A DNA stretch of 64,000 bases from Massilia sp. Root351 (GTDB taxonomy: Bacteria; Pseudomonadota; Gammaproteobacteria; Burkholderiales; Burkholderiaceae_D). The stretch spans positions 28,909 through 92,908 of the forward strand of contig NZ_LMDJ01000009.1 in the NCBI RefSeq assembly GCF_001425045.1, read 5' to 3'. A model generated the notes under the pieces. The model had not been told where the DNA came from. It ran no database searches and saw only the letters and a program-made list of their open reading frames with translations. The position numbers and the translations under genes are program-made. Shown piece after piece: positions 16,645-28,332 of this stretch; the first letter of the stretch is position 1, and the number at the start of each line of letters is the position of its first letter.

Positions 16645-18330
16645 TTACCGTCCTTTCCACACTTCGCTGGTCAGGGCGCCGCTGGCGTCGCCGTCCAGCT
16701 CCCAGGAGAAGGCGCCGCGCAGGCCCTCGTCCCGCACGTACTTCATCTTGGTGCCGATGACGGCCGGGTCGTCGTAGCTCCACCATTCGCCGGTGCCGGT
16801 GTACAGGAACAGCTGCTTGGTGGCCGGGTGCGTCCAGCGCTGGCCTGCCTTGGCGATCAGCACTTTGTAGTCCTCGATGCCGGTCTCGTAGGCGCCGGGT
16901 GCACCGCCGGTAGCGGACTGGTACAGGCCATTGCCGTTCGGGCCCGCCGTGACGCCTTTCCAGCCGCGTCCGTAGAACGGCACGCCGAGCAGGATCTTAT
17001 TCTTCGGCATGCCGGCCGCCACCAGGGCAGTGATGGCATCGTGCGCGTTGTATTTGGCGACGTTGCCGGTCGATGGATCGGCGGGATCGTGGTATAGCGC
17101 GGCGTGGAAGTTGGTGCTACTTTCCCACGCGCCGTGGAAGTCATAGGTCATCAGGTTGATCCAGTCCATGTACGGGCCGTACAGGGCGGGTTCGGTCTGC
17201 GCGATCTTGTCCGCACCGGCCCCCACGGCGGCGGTCAGCGGGTAGCGCTTGCCGTCGATGGCGCCTTGCGCGTCAAGCTGGGCGCGGAACTCGGCCATCA
17301 GCAAGGTGAAGTTGTGCTTGTCGTTCACCGTGTCGACCGTGTTGTAGGGCTGGCCGCCGCCGCCCGGGTATTCCCAGTCGATGTCGATGCCGTCGAACAC
17401 GCCCTTGGCGGAGCCGGGACCGCCGCGTCCGTCCTGTACCGGCAGGTCGCCGGCGATGAACATCTTCACGCAGGACTTGGCCAGCTGCTTGCGCAGTGCG
17501 TCGGTCTTGGCTGCTGCCGAGAAGAACTTGGACCAGCTCCAGCCGCCCAGCGAGATGAACACCTTCAGGTTGGGATGCTGCGCCTTGAGCAGCTTCAGTT
17601 GCAGGAAGTTGCCGGACAGCGGGGCATCCCACGGCACCGGCTGGCCGTTGACGGTGCGGGCAGGCTGGCGCTGGTAGTCGGCATAGGCGTCGCCGCCTGT
17701 GCCGGCCGCAGGCGAGGTGGGGTTCTCGTTGCCGGTTTCGGCGCGCGTCACCATGTCGCACTCGTAGCCGCCGTTCTTCTGGTAGACGTTGCCGAAAGCG
17801 TAATTGATGAAGGTGAGCTGGTCGGCGATGCTGGTCTGGACGCCGTTGACCGGGGTCTTGGTGGTGTGGATGTCGGCCACTTCGTAGCCGCGCCCGTACA
17901 CGCCCCACTGCGCGAAGTAGGAGCCGATTTCACGGCCGTTCGGGGTGGGAGTAGGGGTGGGAGTAGGCGTTGGCGTCGGAGTCGGAGTCGGAGTCGGGGT
18001 GGGGGTGGGCGTCGGCGTAGGGGTGGGTGTCGGGGTCGGGGTCGGCGTGCTGGCCTGCAGTTCCCATGGGCCCCACTGCTCGGTGCCCGGCACATTATTC
18101 TGGGTCCACCATTTGGCTTTGTAAGTGGCGCCGTTGTGCGTGACGCACATGCCCACGGTATAGACCGCCCCGGCGTCCCAGGCGGGGCAGCCGGTGTCCG
18201 CCGCCGCCATCGCGAGCAGGCGCATGGCCTGCGGTTGTGCTGTAGTGTTGCTGCCGTCGCCGCCGCAAGCGGCGAGTACGCCGCCCAGCAGGCCGGCCAG
18301 CAGGTGATTCGCCTTGATCGCGCTTCCCAT
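16645..18330 (-). CDS. GH18 chitinase, lipoprotein with CBM5/12
   Basis: A 561-residue chitinase and first gene of the chitin operon. Its domains are a lipobox (GVLAAC, then GGDG), a CBM5/12 module (about residues 45-95) almost identical to that of the downstream GH18 enzyme, a Thr-Pro linker (about 95-130) and a GH18 barrel (about 135-561). The catalytic motif is [11 protein letters not shown] with acid E320, and SLGGWSWS is the conserved second strand. There is no extra C-terminal domain, unlike the larger enzyme. The ATG at 18330 has a good ribosome-binding site, AAGGAG, 5 bases upstream. The two GH18 barrels are only distantly alike, so they may cut chitin in different ways. Confidence 0.93.
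   Translation of the reverse strand: MGSAIKANHLLAGLLGGVLAACGGDGSNTTAQPQAMRLLAMAAADTGCPAWDAGAVYTVGMCVTHNGATYKAKWWTQNNVPGTEQWGPWELQASTPTPTPTPTPTPTPTPTPTPTPTPTPTPTPTPTPTPNGREIGSYFAQWGVYGRGYEVADIHTTKTPVNGVQTSIADQLTFINYAFGNVYQKNGGYECDMVTRAETGNENPTSPAAGTGGDAYADYQRQPARTVNGQPVPWDAPLSGNFLQLKLLKAQHPNLKVFISLGGWSWSKFFSAAAKTDALRKQLAKSCVKMFIAGDLPVQDGRGGPGSAKGVFDGIDIDWEYPGGGGQPYNTVDTVNDKHNFTLLMAEFRAQLDAQGAIDGKRYPLTAAVGAGADKIAQTEPALYGPYMDWINLMTYDFHGAWESSTNFHAALYHDPADPSTGNVAKYNAHDAITALVAAGMPKNKILLGVPFYGRGWKGVTAGPNGNGLYQSATGGAPGAYETGIEDYKVLIAKAGQRWTHPATKQLFLYTGTGEWWSYDDPAVIGTKMKYVRDEGLRGAFSWELDGDASGALTSEVWKGR
17943..18048 (-). repeat. Thr-Pro linker minisatellite in the first GH18 gene
   Basis: About 17 tandem 6-bp units encode alternating Thr and Pro. 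The array is longer than the one in the second GH18 gene (15231-15311) and has its own pattern of third-position changes. Confidence 0.85.
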
Positions 18331-18528
18331 ACATGCTCCTTGGTCTAGGTATTATTTCTGGATTTGTCTCCGGCTTTTGTTGCTAAGCCAGGAACCAGAA
18401 TGCGAGCATGAAAAGTGGTAGTCAAGTGGTTTTAAAAATTACTGCCAATCTAAGACCAGTAGTGGATTCGCAATAGAAAGCGGATCATCCCCGCCATCGC
18501 TTAAAAGGGCGAAATGCCATAGCACAGC
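18331..18528 (-). promoter_or_regulatory. Upstream region of the chitinase operon
   Basis: This 198-base stretch is AT-richer than its surroundings and must carry the chitin operon promoter. A possible -35 TTGACT lies at 18420-18425 (minus strand) with a poor -10 17 bases on. Two TGGTCT half-sites, one at 18453-18460 (ACTGGTCT, minus strand) and one at 18340-18347 (TTGGTCTA, plus strand), resemble halves of the GntR-type (DasR/NagQ) amino-sugar operator. Neither is a full palindrome. Confidence 0.35.
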
Positions 18529-18558
18529 AACAGAATGTCTCAAATGAGACATTCTGTT
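18529..18558. terminator. 30-bp perfect palindrome between signalling and chitin operons
   Basis: Two 14-base arms, AACAGAATGTCTCA and its exact complement, flank AA. The palindrome starts 28 bases past the stop codon of the REC-REC kinase gene (minus strand). It may be the terminator of the signalling operon, although the following bases (GCTGTGC) are not T-rich. A large DNA-binding dimer site is the alternative. Confidence 0.5.
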
Positions 18559-18586
18559 ATTTCATGCGTACCAGTTGGTATTGGAT

Positions 18587-20151
18587 TTAAAGTGGTATGG
18601 CAGCGCGCGGAAGTGCCACGGTCAAAGTGGTGCGGTTATGGGCGTCGTCGGTGGCCATGGCTATGCTCCCGCCTTGCGCTTTGGCGAGCAGCCTGGCCGA
18701 ATAGGTGCCGATGCCGCTGCCGCCGGTTTTGCCATAGGAAGCGTAGCGCTCGAAGAAGCGTTCCCTTATGGCGGGCGGTACGGCGCCGCTGTTTTCAACC
18801 GTGACCGTCAGCGGCATGGCGTCGTGCAGGGTGATGCGCACTTGCCCGTCCGGCGCGGCTGCCGCAGCCTCGCAGGCGTTCTTCACCAGGTTGTGGAAGA
18901 TGGCCTGGCACAGCGTGCCGTCGGCATGTGCATGCCCGGCACTTGCCGGGGCGTCCACGGCGATGGATACGCCGCTGCCCGCGCAGGCGGCGCCCGTGGC
19001 ATGCGCCACCTTGTGCAGCAATGCGGACAGGTCGACCGGCTCCGCCACCAGCTGGAAAGTGCCGGTCTCGATCATGAACAGGTCGGCCGAGAGCCTGACG
19101 GTGTCCAGCGCCTGTTGGGCTGTGGCGGCGATGAGCTGCGCCTGGTGCGCCGGGCTGGCGGCCGATGCCGACGCCGATGCGGGCGCGCCGTCGAGCTGCT
19201 GCGCCAGCTGCTGGGCCATGCCGAGCACGCCGGCCAGCGGTCCCTTGATGTCGTGCCGCAGCATGCGTTCCACGTCTTCCCGCAGGCGGGCCGTCTCCAG
19301 CAGCGCGTCGTACTCGGCCTGCCGTTGCAAGTGCACGGCGATGTAGCGCATGAAGTTGTGCACGCGTAGTTGCAGGATGTCCGGGTCCACCGGCTTGCTG
19401 ACGAAGTCGACCGCGCCCAGCGTCAGGCCGCGCCGCCGTGCCGCCTCGTCGGTGAGGGCGGTGACGAAGATGATGGGGATGTGGGCGCTGGCCGGATGCT
19501 CCCGCAGGCGCTGCGCCACTTCGAAGCCGTCCATGCCCGGCATCATCACGTCCAGCAGCACCAGGTCGGGCGGATTGTCGGACGTGCACATGGCCAGCGC
19601 CTTGGGACCGTTGTGCGCCACGCGCACACGGTACTGGCCTTCGAACAGGTCGGCGATCAGGCGCAGGTTTTCCGGCGTATCGTCCACCACCAGCAGCGTG
19701 GGCTGTGGCGCTGCAGCCGCAGTTCCCGCCGCTTGCCGCGCCGCCTCCGGTGGCGCCGTGCCGGGTGCGCGCACCCGGCGGCTCAAGGCGCCGGCGATCT
19801 TGTCTTCCAGCCGCTGGCGCGTGTACGGCTTGACCAGCAGGTCGGACACGCCGCTGCCGATGGCTTGCGCTATGCGCTCCCGGTCCGCGTCGGCCGTCAC
19901 CATCACCATGGGGATGTGGGCCAGCCTGGCGTCTGCGCGGATGTGGCGCAGCAGCGCCAGGCCGTCCATCAATGGCATGTTCCAGTCCGACAGCACCAGG
20001 TCGATGGGGCGGCTTTGCAGCAGGCGCAAGGCGTCCGCGCCATTGCCGGCGGTATGCACGTCGAGCGCGCCCAATGCGCGCAGCTGGTTGGCCGTGATCT
20101 GGCACATGGCGGGGACGTCGTCCACCACCAGGAAGTTGAGTTTTTCGTAGT

Positions 20152-20155
<4 letters not shown>
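18587..20155 (-). CDS. REC-REC-histidine kinase hybrid (soluble)
   Basis: A 522-residue cytosolic protein with two N-terminal receiver domains followed by a kinase. This is the reverse of the usual hybrid order. REC1 has D57 (VLSDWNMP) and REC2 has D202 (LLDVMMPGMDG); both keep the conserved Lys (VKPY, SKPVD). The kinase has H301 in LRHDIKGPLAG, N box IFHNLVKNACEAA and G2 box GGSGIGTYSARLLA. No DNA-binding or enzymatic output is present, so it probably relays phosphate or has its kinase gated by upstream signals. Its start overlaps the HD-GYP gene by 4 bases (ATGA). Third gene of the signalling operon. Confidence 0.88.
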
Positions 20156-21278
<1,123 letters not shown>

Positions 21279-21282
<4 letters not shown>

Positions 21283-24200
21283 GTTTGCACTTCTTCCAGA
21301 ACGGCGAGCGCCGTCTCAAAGTCGAATTGGCCGATCGCTTGCTGAAGGCGGCGGATGTGGTCGGGATAGGCGCTGGCCAGCAGCGCCTGGTGTTCCATCA
21401 GTACTTTTTCGGCCTGGGCGTCGTCGTCGGACAGCAGGCGCACCAGCTGGGCACGGACGTCGTCGCGCAGAGCGGTATCGACCGTCACCGCTGCTGCGGC
21501 GCCGCACGCCTCGGCGGGCAGGGCCGCGTTGATGGCTGCCACTTGCTGGTCGAGCGCGAGCGCGGCGGCGTCCAGCGCGGCGTTCAATGCGTGGCGGCTG
21601 GCGGCGTCCCCGCCGCCGAACGCGGCAGCGCCGCAGGCTCTCTCCAGTTCGGCGGCCGCGTCCTGCAAGCCGTCCGCGCCAATGTTGCCTGCCAGGCCTT
21701 TGAGCGTGTGGGCCAGGCGTTCTGCCGTGCCGTGGTCGCCGGCATCGGCAGCGATGGCGATCTGTGCGGCGGCGCCGGACTGGTTGGCGACGAAGCCGCG
21801 CAGCATGGCCAGGTAGCGCGGCCTTTTTCCCAGCACGCGGCGCAGGCCGGCCTGCATGTCCAGGCCGGAGATGGTGGCGGGCAGCCCGCAGTCATCGCCG
21901 GCTTGCGCGCCGTTGCCCTGGTCCGCGCCCTGGAGCGCGCCATGGCCGCCAGCTGCGGCTGTCCCGGCCGACGCGGCATGGCGCGGCGGTATCCAGCGCA
22001 GCAGCGCGCGCCACAGCTCGTCCGGTTCGATCGGCTTGCTGACGAAATCCACCATGCCGGCCGCCAGGCATTGTTCACGGTCGCTGTCCATGGCGTTGGC
22101 GGTCATGGCGACGATGGGCAGCTGCGCCAGTTCCGGCATGGCGCGCAGCCGGCGGGTCGCTTCCAGGCCGTCCATCTCCGGCATCTGCATGTCCATCAGC
22201 ACGATGTCGTAGCGCTTCCCGCCTGCCATCTGCAGCACTTCCAGTCCGGTTGCGGCCACCTCCACCAGCAGCCCGGCGTCCTGCAGCAACTCGGTGGCAA
22301 CCTGCTGGTTCAGCGCATTGTCTTCGGCCAGCAGCACCCGCGCGCCGCCTATCGCCGCCAGCGCGCCGGACATGGATTCGTACAGCGGCGCGCGCGCGGC
22401 GCGCAGCGCATATTCCGGATCGTCCTCGTAATCGCCGCCCAGCAGGCGGATCAGGGTGTTCAGCAGCACCGATGGATTGACCGGCTTGACCAGCACGTCC
22501 TCGATGCCGGCCGCGCGCGCCTGCGCCAGCACTTCCTCGCGGCCGAAGGCGGTCACCATCGCCAGGCGCGGCGGACGCTCCAGCTTCAGTTCCCGCGCCA
22601 GCGCCTGCAGCGCGGCGGCGGTTTCGGCGCCGTTCATGCCCGGCATCTGCCAGTCCAGCAGCACCACGTCGAACGCTTCCGGTGTGCCGGCCGCCGCCCG
22701 CACGCGCTGCAGCGCCTCCTCGCCCGACGCCGCCGCGCCGGCTTCAAAGCGCATCGACGCCAGCATGCCGGTTTGCACCGCGCGCGCGTTCTGGTTGTCG
22801 TCCACCACCAGGATGCGGCGGCCGCGCAGGTCCGGATGCGGCAGCAGCACCCGGCGCGACGCTTCGCCTATCGCCAGGCTGGCCGTGAACCAGAAGGTGG
22901 AGCCCTTGCCATATTCGCTTTCCACGCCCACCGCGCCGCCCATCAGCTCGGCCAGTTTCTTGGAAATGGCCAGCCCCAGGCCGGTGCCGCCGTACTTGCG
23001 GGTGGTGGAGGAATCGGCCTGCTGGAAACTCTGGAACAGCTGCGCCATTTGCTGCTGCGTCAGGCCGATGCCGGTGTCGCGCACGGCGAAGCGCAGCAAC
23101 GCCTTGCCGTCGCCGCTGGCCTGCACCCGCACCATGATGTCCACTTCGCCGCGCTCGGTGAACTTGACGGCGTTGTTGGCGTAGTTGATCAGGATCTGGC
23201 CCAGCCGCAGCGGGTCGCCCACCAGGCTGTCCGGCACGTCGCTGGCGACGTCGAACACCAGTTCCAGGCCCTTGGCGTTGACCTTGTCGGCGATCACCGT
23301 GGCCACGTTTTCCAGCACCTGGTTCAATTCGAAAGCGGTGTGCTCGACCTGCAGCTTGTCGGCTTCGATCTTGGAGAAGTCCAGGATGTCGTTGATGATG
23401 CCCAGCAGGTGCTGGCCGGCGCGCTGTATTTTCTGCACGTAGTCGTGCTGGCGCGGCGTCAGGCCGGTCTTCAGCGCCAGGTGGCTCATGCCGATGATGG
23501 CGTTCATCGGGGTGCGGATTTCATGGCTCATATTGGCCAGGAACATGGATTTGCTGCGGGTGGCGTCTTCCGCCGCCTGCTTGGCTGCGCCCAGCGCCTG
23601 CGTGGCATTGTGTTCGGCGGTGATGTCGGCCAGGTAGCCGTTCCAGACGTCGCTGCCGTCGGGCTGGTGCGCACAGGTGCAGTGCAGCTCGACCCAGCGT
23701 GTGCCCGCGGCGCCGGCATGGCCGCCGAAGGCCAGCCTGCGGTGCAGCGGCCGCTGGTGCAGTGCCGCTTCGGCCACCTGCGCCAGCAGTCCGCCGTGGC
23801 CGGCTTCGCCGTCCGGGTCCAGCAGCGAAAACAGCAGGCTGCCGTTGCCCAGCACGTCGTTCGGCTGCAAGCCCGTGATGGCGGTGATGGCGGGACTCAT
23901 GAAGTTGAACACCGGCCTGCCGTCCACGCCGACGCGGAACTGGTACACCGCCACCGGCAGGTTGTTGGTAATTTCACGCATGCGCTGCTCGTTGTCGAAG
24001 CGCAGCCGGCGCGTCGCTTCCTGCTGGCGCTGGCGGCCCGTGACCACCAGCGCCAGCAGCCAGACGGCCAGCAGCGCGCCGGCTGCCACGGCCACATCGC
24101 GCCACAGCGGCAGCCACGCGCTGCGGTCCTGCAGCCGCACCACGCGCCACGGGTTGCCGCTGTCGTCCGGCCAGTTCAGCGGGGCCGAGGCCACTGCATG

Positions 24201-25064
24201 GAAAGCGCCGTTCAGCCACGCCGCTTTGCCTTCGACGCTGAAGTGCAAGTGCTCCGGACCGTCGTCGTCGAACAGGCTGCCGAACTGCTTGCCGCGCACC
24301 AGGTCCTCGCGCCGCTCCACGCTCACCTGGCCGGCCAGCTTGAGCAGCCAGGCCGCGCGGTTGCTGGCGAACACCACGCCGTCCGGCGACAGCAGCAGCA
24401 CCGGGTCGGCGGTGCGTTCCAGCAGGCGATCGATATCGGCCACCGGCATCTTGATGGCATAGGCGCCGGTGATCGGCGTGTCGCGGCTGTTGCCGCCGTG
24501 GACCGGGGCCGCGAAGTACAGGCCGCGCTCGCGCGAGGTGCCGCCGATGGCCGGGTAGACCGTGGCTTGCCCGGCCAGCGCGCGCCGCACGTAGGGCCGG
24601 AACGCCAGGTTGCGGCCCAGGCCGGAGGCCTTGCCTTCCTTGTTCAGATAAGCCAGGGTGGTGCCGTCGCCGGACAGCACGAACACATTGTCGGCGCCAT
24701 ACTGGTCGATGATGGCGGCGAAGTCGGCGTGGATCTCGTTCGAGTCGAACGCCAGCTTGCCCTCGAGCAGCTGCTTGATGCTGGATTCGACCAGCCCCAT
24801 CAGGATGGCGCCGCCGATCACCTTGTTTTCGCTGCTTTCACCCTGCACTTTGGAGGCCAGTTCGCTGGTGGCGGCGGCCAGCTCGCTGCCGTGCTGCTGA
24901 AACACGATCTGGCGCTGCAGCAGCACGCAAGCGATCGCCAGGCCCACCGCCAGCACGCCCCAGCGGAAGCCCGCGCTGCGCGGCCGCAGCACGCGTTTCA
25001 GCAACCGGGCGGCGCGCCTGGCCGGGCGCTGCGCCGGGGAGGGTGAGGGACTTGAAACGTTCAT
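21279..25064 (-). CDS. Large hybrid sensor kinase: PAS-HisKA-HATPase-REC-REC-Hpt
   Basis: A 1261-residue BarA/TorS-style phosphorelay kinase. Membrane helices at about residues 35-55 and 318-338 flank a periplasmic sensor of Cache-like size. A PAS domain, the phosphorylated H514 ([10 protein letters not shown]) and an ATPase domain ([18 protein letters not shown]) follow. REC1 has D804 (LLDWQMPGM) and REC2 has D958 (LMDMQMPEM). A C-terminal Hpt domain has H1119 in [13 protein letters not shown] start it at the ATG at 25064 (MNVSSPSP). The open frame continues upstream for about 1050 more codons, but those residues are low-complexity and oppose the propeller cyclase gene, so they are not real. 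The Hpt domain could pass phosphate to the HD-GYP regulator encoded next. Confidence 0.9.
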
Positions 25065-25120
25065 GGCGGCCGGGTTGACTTTTATTGAGGAAATTATAAC
25101 GACAAATCGGCGGCGTAGTG

Positions 25121-25150
25121 TTGCTTCACTGAAAGCGATATGCGTATACT
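25121..25150 (+). promoter_or_regulatory. Probable sigma-70 promoter of the propeller diguanylate cyclase
   Basis: TTGCTT (25121-25126), an 18-base spacer and TATACT (25145-25150) would start transcription near 25157, only about 4 bases before the ATG at 25161. The mRNA would then be almost leaderless, which agrees with the lack of a Shine-Dalgarno sequence there. Confidence 0.5.
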
Positions 25151-25160
25151 GGCCCCGACC

Positions 25161-28100
25161 ATGAAACTTGCCCCCCTCATCCTTGCCGTCCTGCTGGCCG
25201 CCCAGCTTGCCGCAGCCGCGCCGCCCGCAGCAGCTGCGCCGCAGGCACTGGCGTTCAAGCGCGTCGACACGCTGGGGTCGGACGCGCAATCGATCATCGC
25301 CATGCTGCAGGACCGGCAGGGTTTCATCTGGATAGGCACGATAGAGGGCGGCCTGTTCCGCTACGACGGCCGGCAGGCGGTGCGCTACCAGAACGACCCG
25401 CTCGATCCGCACAGCCTGCCCGGCGGGCGCATCGCGGCGCTCTACAGCGATGAGCAGGGCCGCATCTGGGCCGGCACCGACGAGGGCCTGGTGCGCTACG
25501 ATCCGGCCAGCGACGGCTTTGTGCGCTACGTGCCGGACTCGGGGCCGAAGAATTACCGCATCGTGCGCCGCATCATCTCCGACGGGGCCGGCGGCATGTG
25601 GCTGGCGACCTGGGGCGGCCTGCAGCACTTCAATCCGAAGACCGGCCGCTTCCTGGTCCACCAGCACGACCCGGCGCGGCCGGACAGCCTGGCCCACAAC
25701 GACATCAACGCGCTGGCCATGGACGCGCAGGGTGGAATCTGGGCCGGCACCTGGCCCGGGGGCCTGGATTACCTGGCCCCCGGCAGCAGCAGTTTCGTGC
25801 ACTACCGCGTGGACGACCCGGCCGCGCCTAGCGTCAAGGGCAACGACGTGCGCGCGCTGCATGCCGACAGCGCCGGCAAACTGTGGATAGGCACGGACGA
25901 CGGCCTGGTGCTGTGGAAGGCCGGCACGCCCTGGGAGACGCGGCGCCGCTTGCCGCAGCAGACCGGCCGCGTCACCCACCTGGACGAGGACCTGGGCGGC
26001 GACCTGTGGATCAGCACCCGCACCGCCGGCGTGTGGCGCTGGGACCGCGCAACGGACACCTTCCAGGTCTACCAGCGCCGCGCAGAGGACAGCCACAGCC
26101 TGTCCACCAACGCCATCAACCTCACCATGCACGACCGCACCGGCGCGCTGTGGGTGGGCAGCTTCACGGACGGTGTGAGCCGCGCCAACCTGGGCTACCA
26201 CGGCTTCGAGCGCATCGTGCCGCGCGACGTGGCGCCGGACGTGTTCAAGGCCAGCAATTTCGTGCGCAGCCTGGGCGCGGCCCCGGACGGCAAGCTGTGG
26301 CTGGGCGTGGACGACGGCCTGGTGCTGTTCGACCCGGCCGCGCGCAAGCTGCTGCGGCACTACGCGGCCGACCCGAAACAGCCGGGCACCCTGAGCAACA
26401 ACGTGGTCTACAGCCTGTACCAGCAGCCGGGCGGGCCGCTGTGGGCCGGCACCTCGCGCGGCCTGAACCGGCTGGAGCGGCCGGACGGGCCGTTCCAGGC
26501 GATCCATTTCGGCAGCGGCGGCATCGACTTCATCAACCGCATCGCGCCCGGGCGCGGCGGCGTGCTGTGGCTGGGCACGAGCGCCGGCCTGGTGCGCTAC
26601 GACACCGCCAGCGGCGCGCACACGGTGCACGCGCACGACCCGCGCGATTCCGGCAGCCGCAGCGTGGACGGCGTGACCACGCTGATGGAGGACAGCGCGG
26701 GCAGGGTGTGGACCGGCGAGTTCTTCCGCGGCGGCCTCGATGTGCGCGACCCTGAAACGGGCAAGTTCAGCCGCGTGCGCAGCGACCCGGCCAACGCTGC
26801 CACCCTGAGCAGCGACCGCATCACCTGCCTGCACGAGGACGCCGCAGGCAATATCTGGGTGGGCACGGCGCGCGGCCTGAACCGCATCCGCTTCCGCGAC
26901 GGCAAGATGGAAGTGCGCCGCTTCAGCGCCAAGGGCAGCCTGGGCAAGCAGATGGTGGAGGCGATCCAGTCCGACCGCTCCGGCATGCTGTGGGTCAGCA
27001 CGGTGGCCGGCCTGTCCAAGCTGGAGCCGGTCAGCGAAAGCGTGACCCACTACTCGGTGGAGGACGGCCTGACCGAAGGCTTCTACCTGGACGCGTCCGC
27101 GCGCGGCAGCGACGGCCGCCTGTACTTCGGCAGCACCAGCGGCATCACCAGCGTCAACCCGGCCATCCACAGCAGCGTGTCGCGGCCGCCGCAGCTGGCC
27201 ATCACCGGCATCAGCCTGCTCAACCGTCCGCTGCGGCCGGGCGCCATGCCGGCCGGCGTGGTGCTGGAAGGCAGCGTGACGGCGCCGCAGTCGCTCACCC
27301 TGCCGTGGCACGCCGACGTGCTGACCCTCGAGTTCGCAGCCCTGCACTACGCCGAACCGCGCCGCAACGGCTACCGCTACAAGCTGGAAGGCTTCGATCA
27401 ATACTGGGTGGAGGCCGACGCCAGCCGGCCTGTCGCGACCTATACCAATCTGAACCCGGGCAGCTACCGCTTGCGCATAATGGGCAGCAACAACAAAGGC
27501 CTGGAGAGCAAGAGCGAAGTGGTGCTGCCGATTACCATCACGCCGCCGCTGTGGCAAACCTGGTGGTTCCGCGCCGCGCTGGCGGCCGCCGTGCTGGCGC
27601 TGCTGGCGGTGCTGTACCGCTGGCGCGTGCGCCGCCTGACCGCGCGCGCGGCGGGGCTCGAGGCCATGGTGGCCGAGCGCACCCGCGCGCTGCAGGAATC
27701 GAACCAGAAGCTGGCCGCGCTGTCGGCCACCGACGCGCTGACCGGCATCGCCAACCGGCGCGGCTTCGACGGCGCCCTGGAGCGCGAATGGCGGCGCGCG
27801 GCGCGGCGCGGCGAGGCGCTGGCCGTGGCCATGTTCGACGTGGATCATTTCAAACCCTATAACGACCACTACGGCCACGCCGCCGGCGACGATTGCCTGC
27901 GGCGCGTGGCGCAGGCGCTGGCGGGCGGCCTGCACCGCGCCGGCGACGTCGTGGCGCGCTACGGCGGCGAGGAATTCGCCTTCATCGCGCCGGCCGCCAG
28001 CGTCGAGGAAGCGTTGCGCATGGCGGACAGCCTGCGGCTGGCGGTGGAGGCGCTGGCGCTGGCGCACGCGCTGTCGCCGTTCGGGCGCGTGACGGTCAGC

Positions 28101-28280
28101 GTGGGCGTGGCGGCGGCGGTGCCGGCGCAAGGCAGCCCGGCAGGCGGTGGAACAGGGTTGGGTGCGACGCTGGGCGCGGCAGGCGCTGCGGCCGACGGTG
28201 CCGCGGCCCTGTTGCACGCGGCCGACCAGGCGCTGTACCGCGCCAAGGCGAACGGCCGCAACCGCGCCGAAGCCGCCTAG
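25161..28280 (+). CDS. Beta-propeller sensor diguanylate cyclase (reg_prop-Y_Y_Y-GGDEF)
   Basis: A 1039-residue membrane protein. A signal peptide (residues about 1-23) precedes some 14 propeller repeats of the 'G-x-I/L-W-x-G-T' type, which build two periplasmic seven-bladed propellers. A Y_Y_Y domain (about 690-780), one membrane helix (about 800-820), a short coiled coil and a GGDEF domain follow. The active-site motif is GGEEF at 935-939, and the inhibitory I-site RAGD lies 5 residues before it, so it should make cyclic di-GMP under product control. The ATG at 25161 is preferred over the in-frame ATG at 25140 because it begins the signal peptide and lies after the -10 box. Divergent from the hybrid kinase operon. 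Confidence 0.9.
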   Translation: MKLAPLILAVLLAAQLAAAAPPAAAAPQALAFKRVDTLGSDAQSIIAMLQDRQGFIWIGTIEGGLFRYDGRQAVRYQNDPLDPHSLPGGRIAALYSDEQGRIWAGTDEGLVRYDPASDGFVRYVPDSGPKNYRIVRRIISDGAGGMWLATWGGLQHFNPKTGRFLVHQHDPARPDSLAHNDINALAMDAQGGIWAGTWPGGLDYLAPGSSSFVHYRVDDPAAPSVKGNDVRALHADSAGKLWIGTDDGLVLWKAGTPWETRRRLPQQTGRVTHLDEDLGGDLWISTRTAGVWRWDRATDTFQVYQRRAEDSHSLSTNAINLTMHDRTGALWVGSFTDGVSRANLGYHGFERIVPRDVAPDVFKASNFVRSLGAAPDGKLWLGVDDGLVLFDPAARKLLRHYAADPKQPGTLSNNVVYSLYQQPGGPLWAGTSRGLNRLERPDGPFQAIHFGSGGIDFINRIAPGRGGVLWLGTSAGLVRYDTASGAHTVHAHDPRDSGSRSVDGVTTLMEDSAGRVWTGEFFRGGLDVRDPETGKFSRVRSDPANAATLSSDRITCLHEDAAGNIWVGTARGLNRIRFRDGKMEVRRFSAKGSLGKQMVEAIQSDRSGMLWVSTVAGLSKLEPVSESVTHYSVEDGLTEGFYLDASARGSDGRLYFGSTSGITSVNPAIHSSVSRPPQLAITGISLLNRPLRPGAMPAGVVLEGSVTAPQSLTLPWHADVLTLEFAALHYAEPRRNGYRYKLEGFDQYWVEADASRPVATYTNLNPGSYRLRIMGSNNKGLESKSEVVLPITITPPLWQTWWFRAALAAAVLALLAVLYRWRVRRLTARAAGLEAMVAERTRALQESNQKLAALSATDALTGIANRRGFDGALEREWRRAARRGEALAVAMFDVDHFKPYNDHYGHAAGDDCLRRVAQALAGGLHRAGDVVARYGGEEFAFIAPAASVEEALRMADSLRLAVEALALAHALSPFGRVTVSVGVAAAVPAQGSPAGGGTGLGATLGAAGAAADGAAALLHAADQALYRAKANGRNRAEAA

Positions 28281-28332
28281 CGCGGAACCGCGCCGCGCCG
28301 CTGCATGCCGCTGCCGGCCCGGGCCTGGCGGT

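Noticed and set aside
25065..28217. N-terminal extension of the hybrid kinase frame by about 1050 codons on the minus strand
   Set aside because: It is low-complexity, Arg/Ala/His-rich and lies wholly opposite the propeller cyclase gene, whose repeats and GGEEF motif are clear. The kinase has a good ATG and membrane helix at 25064.
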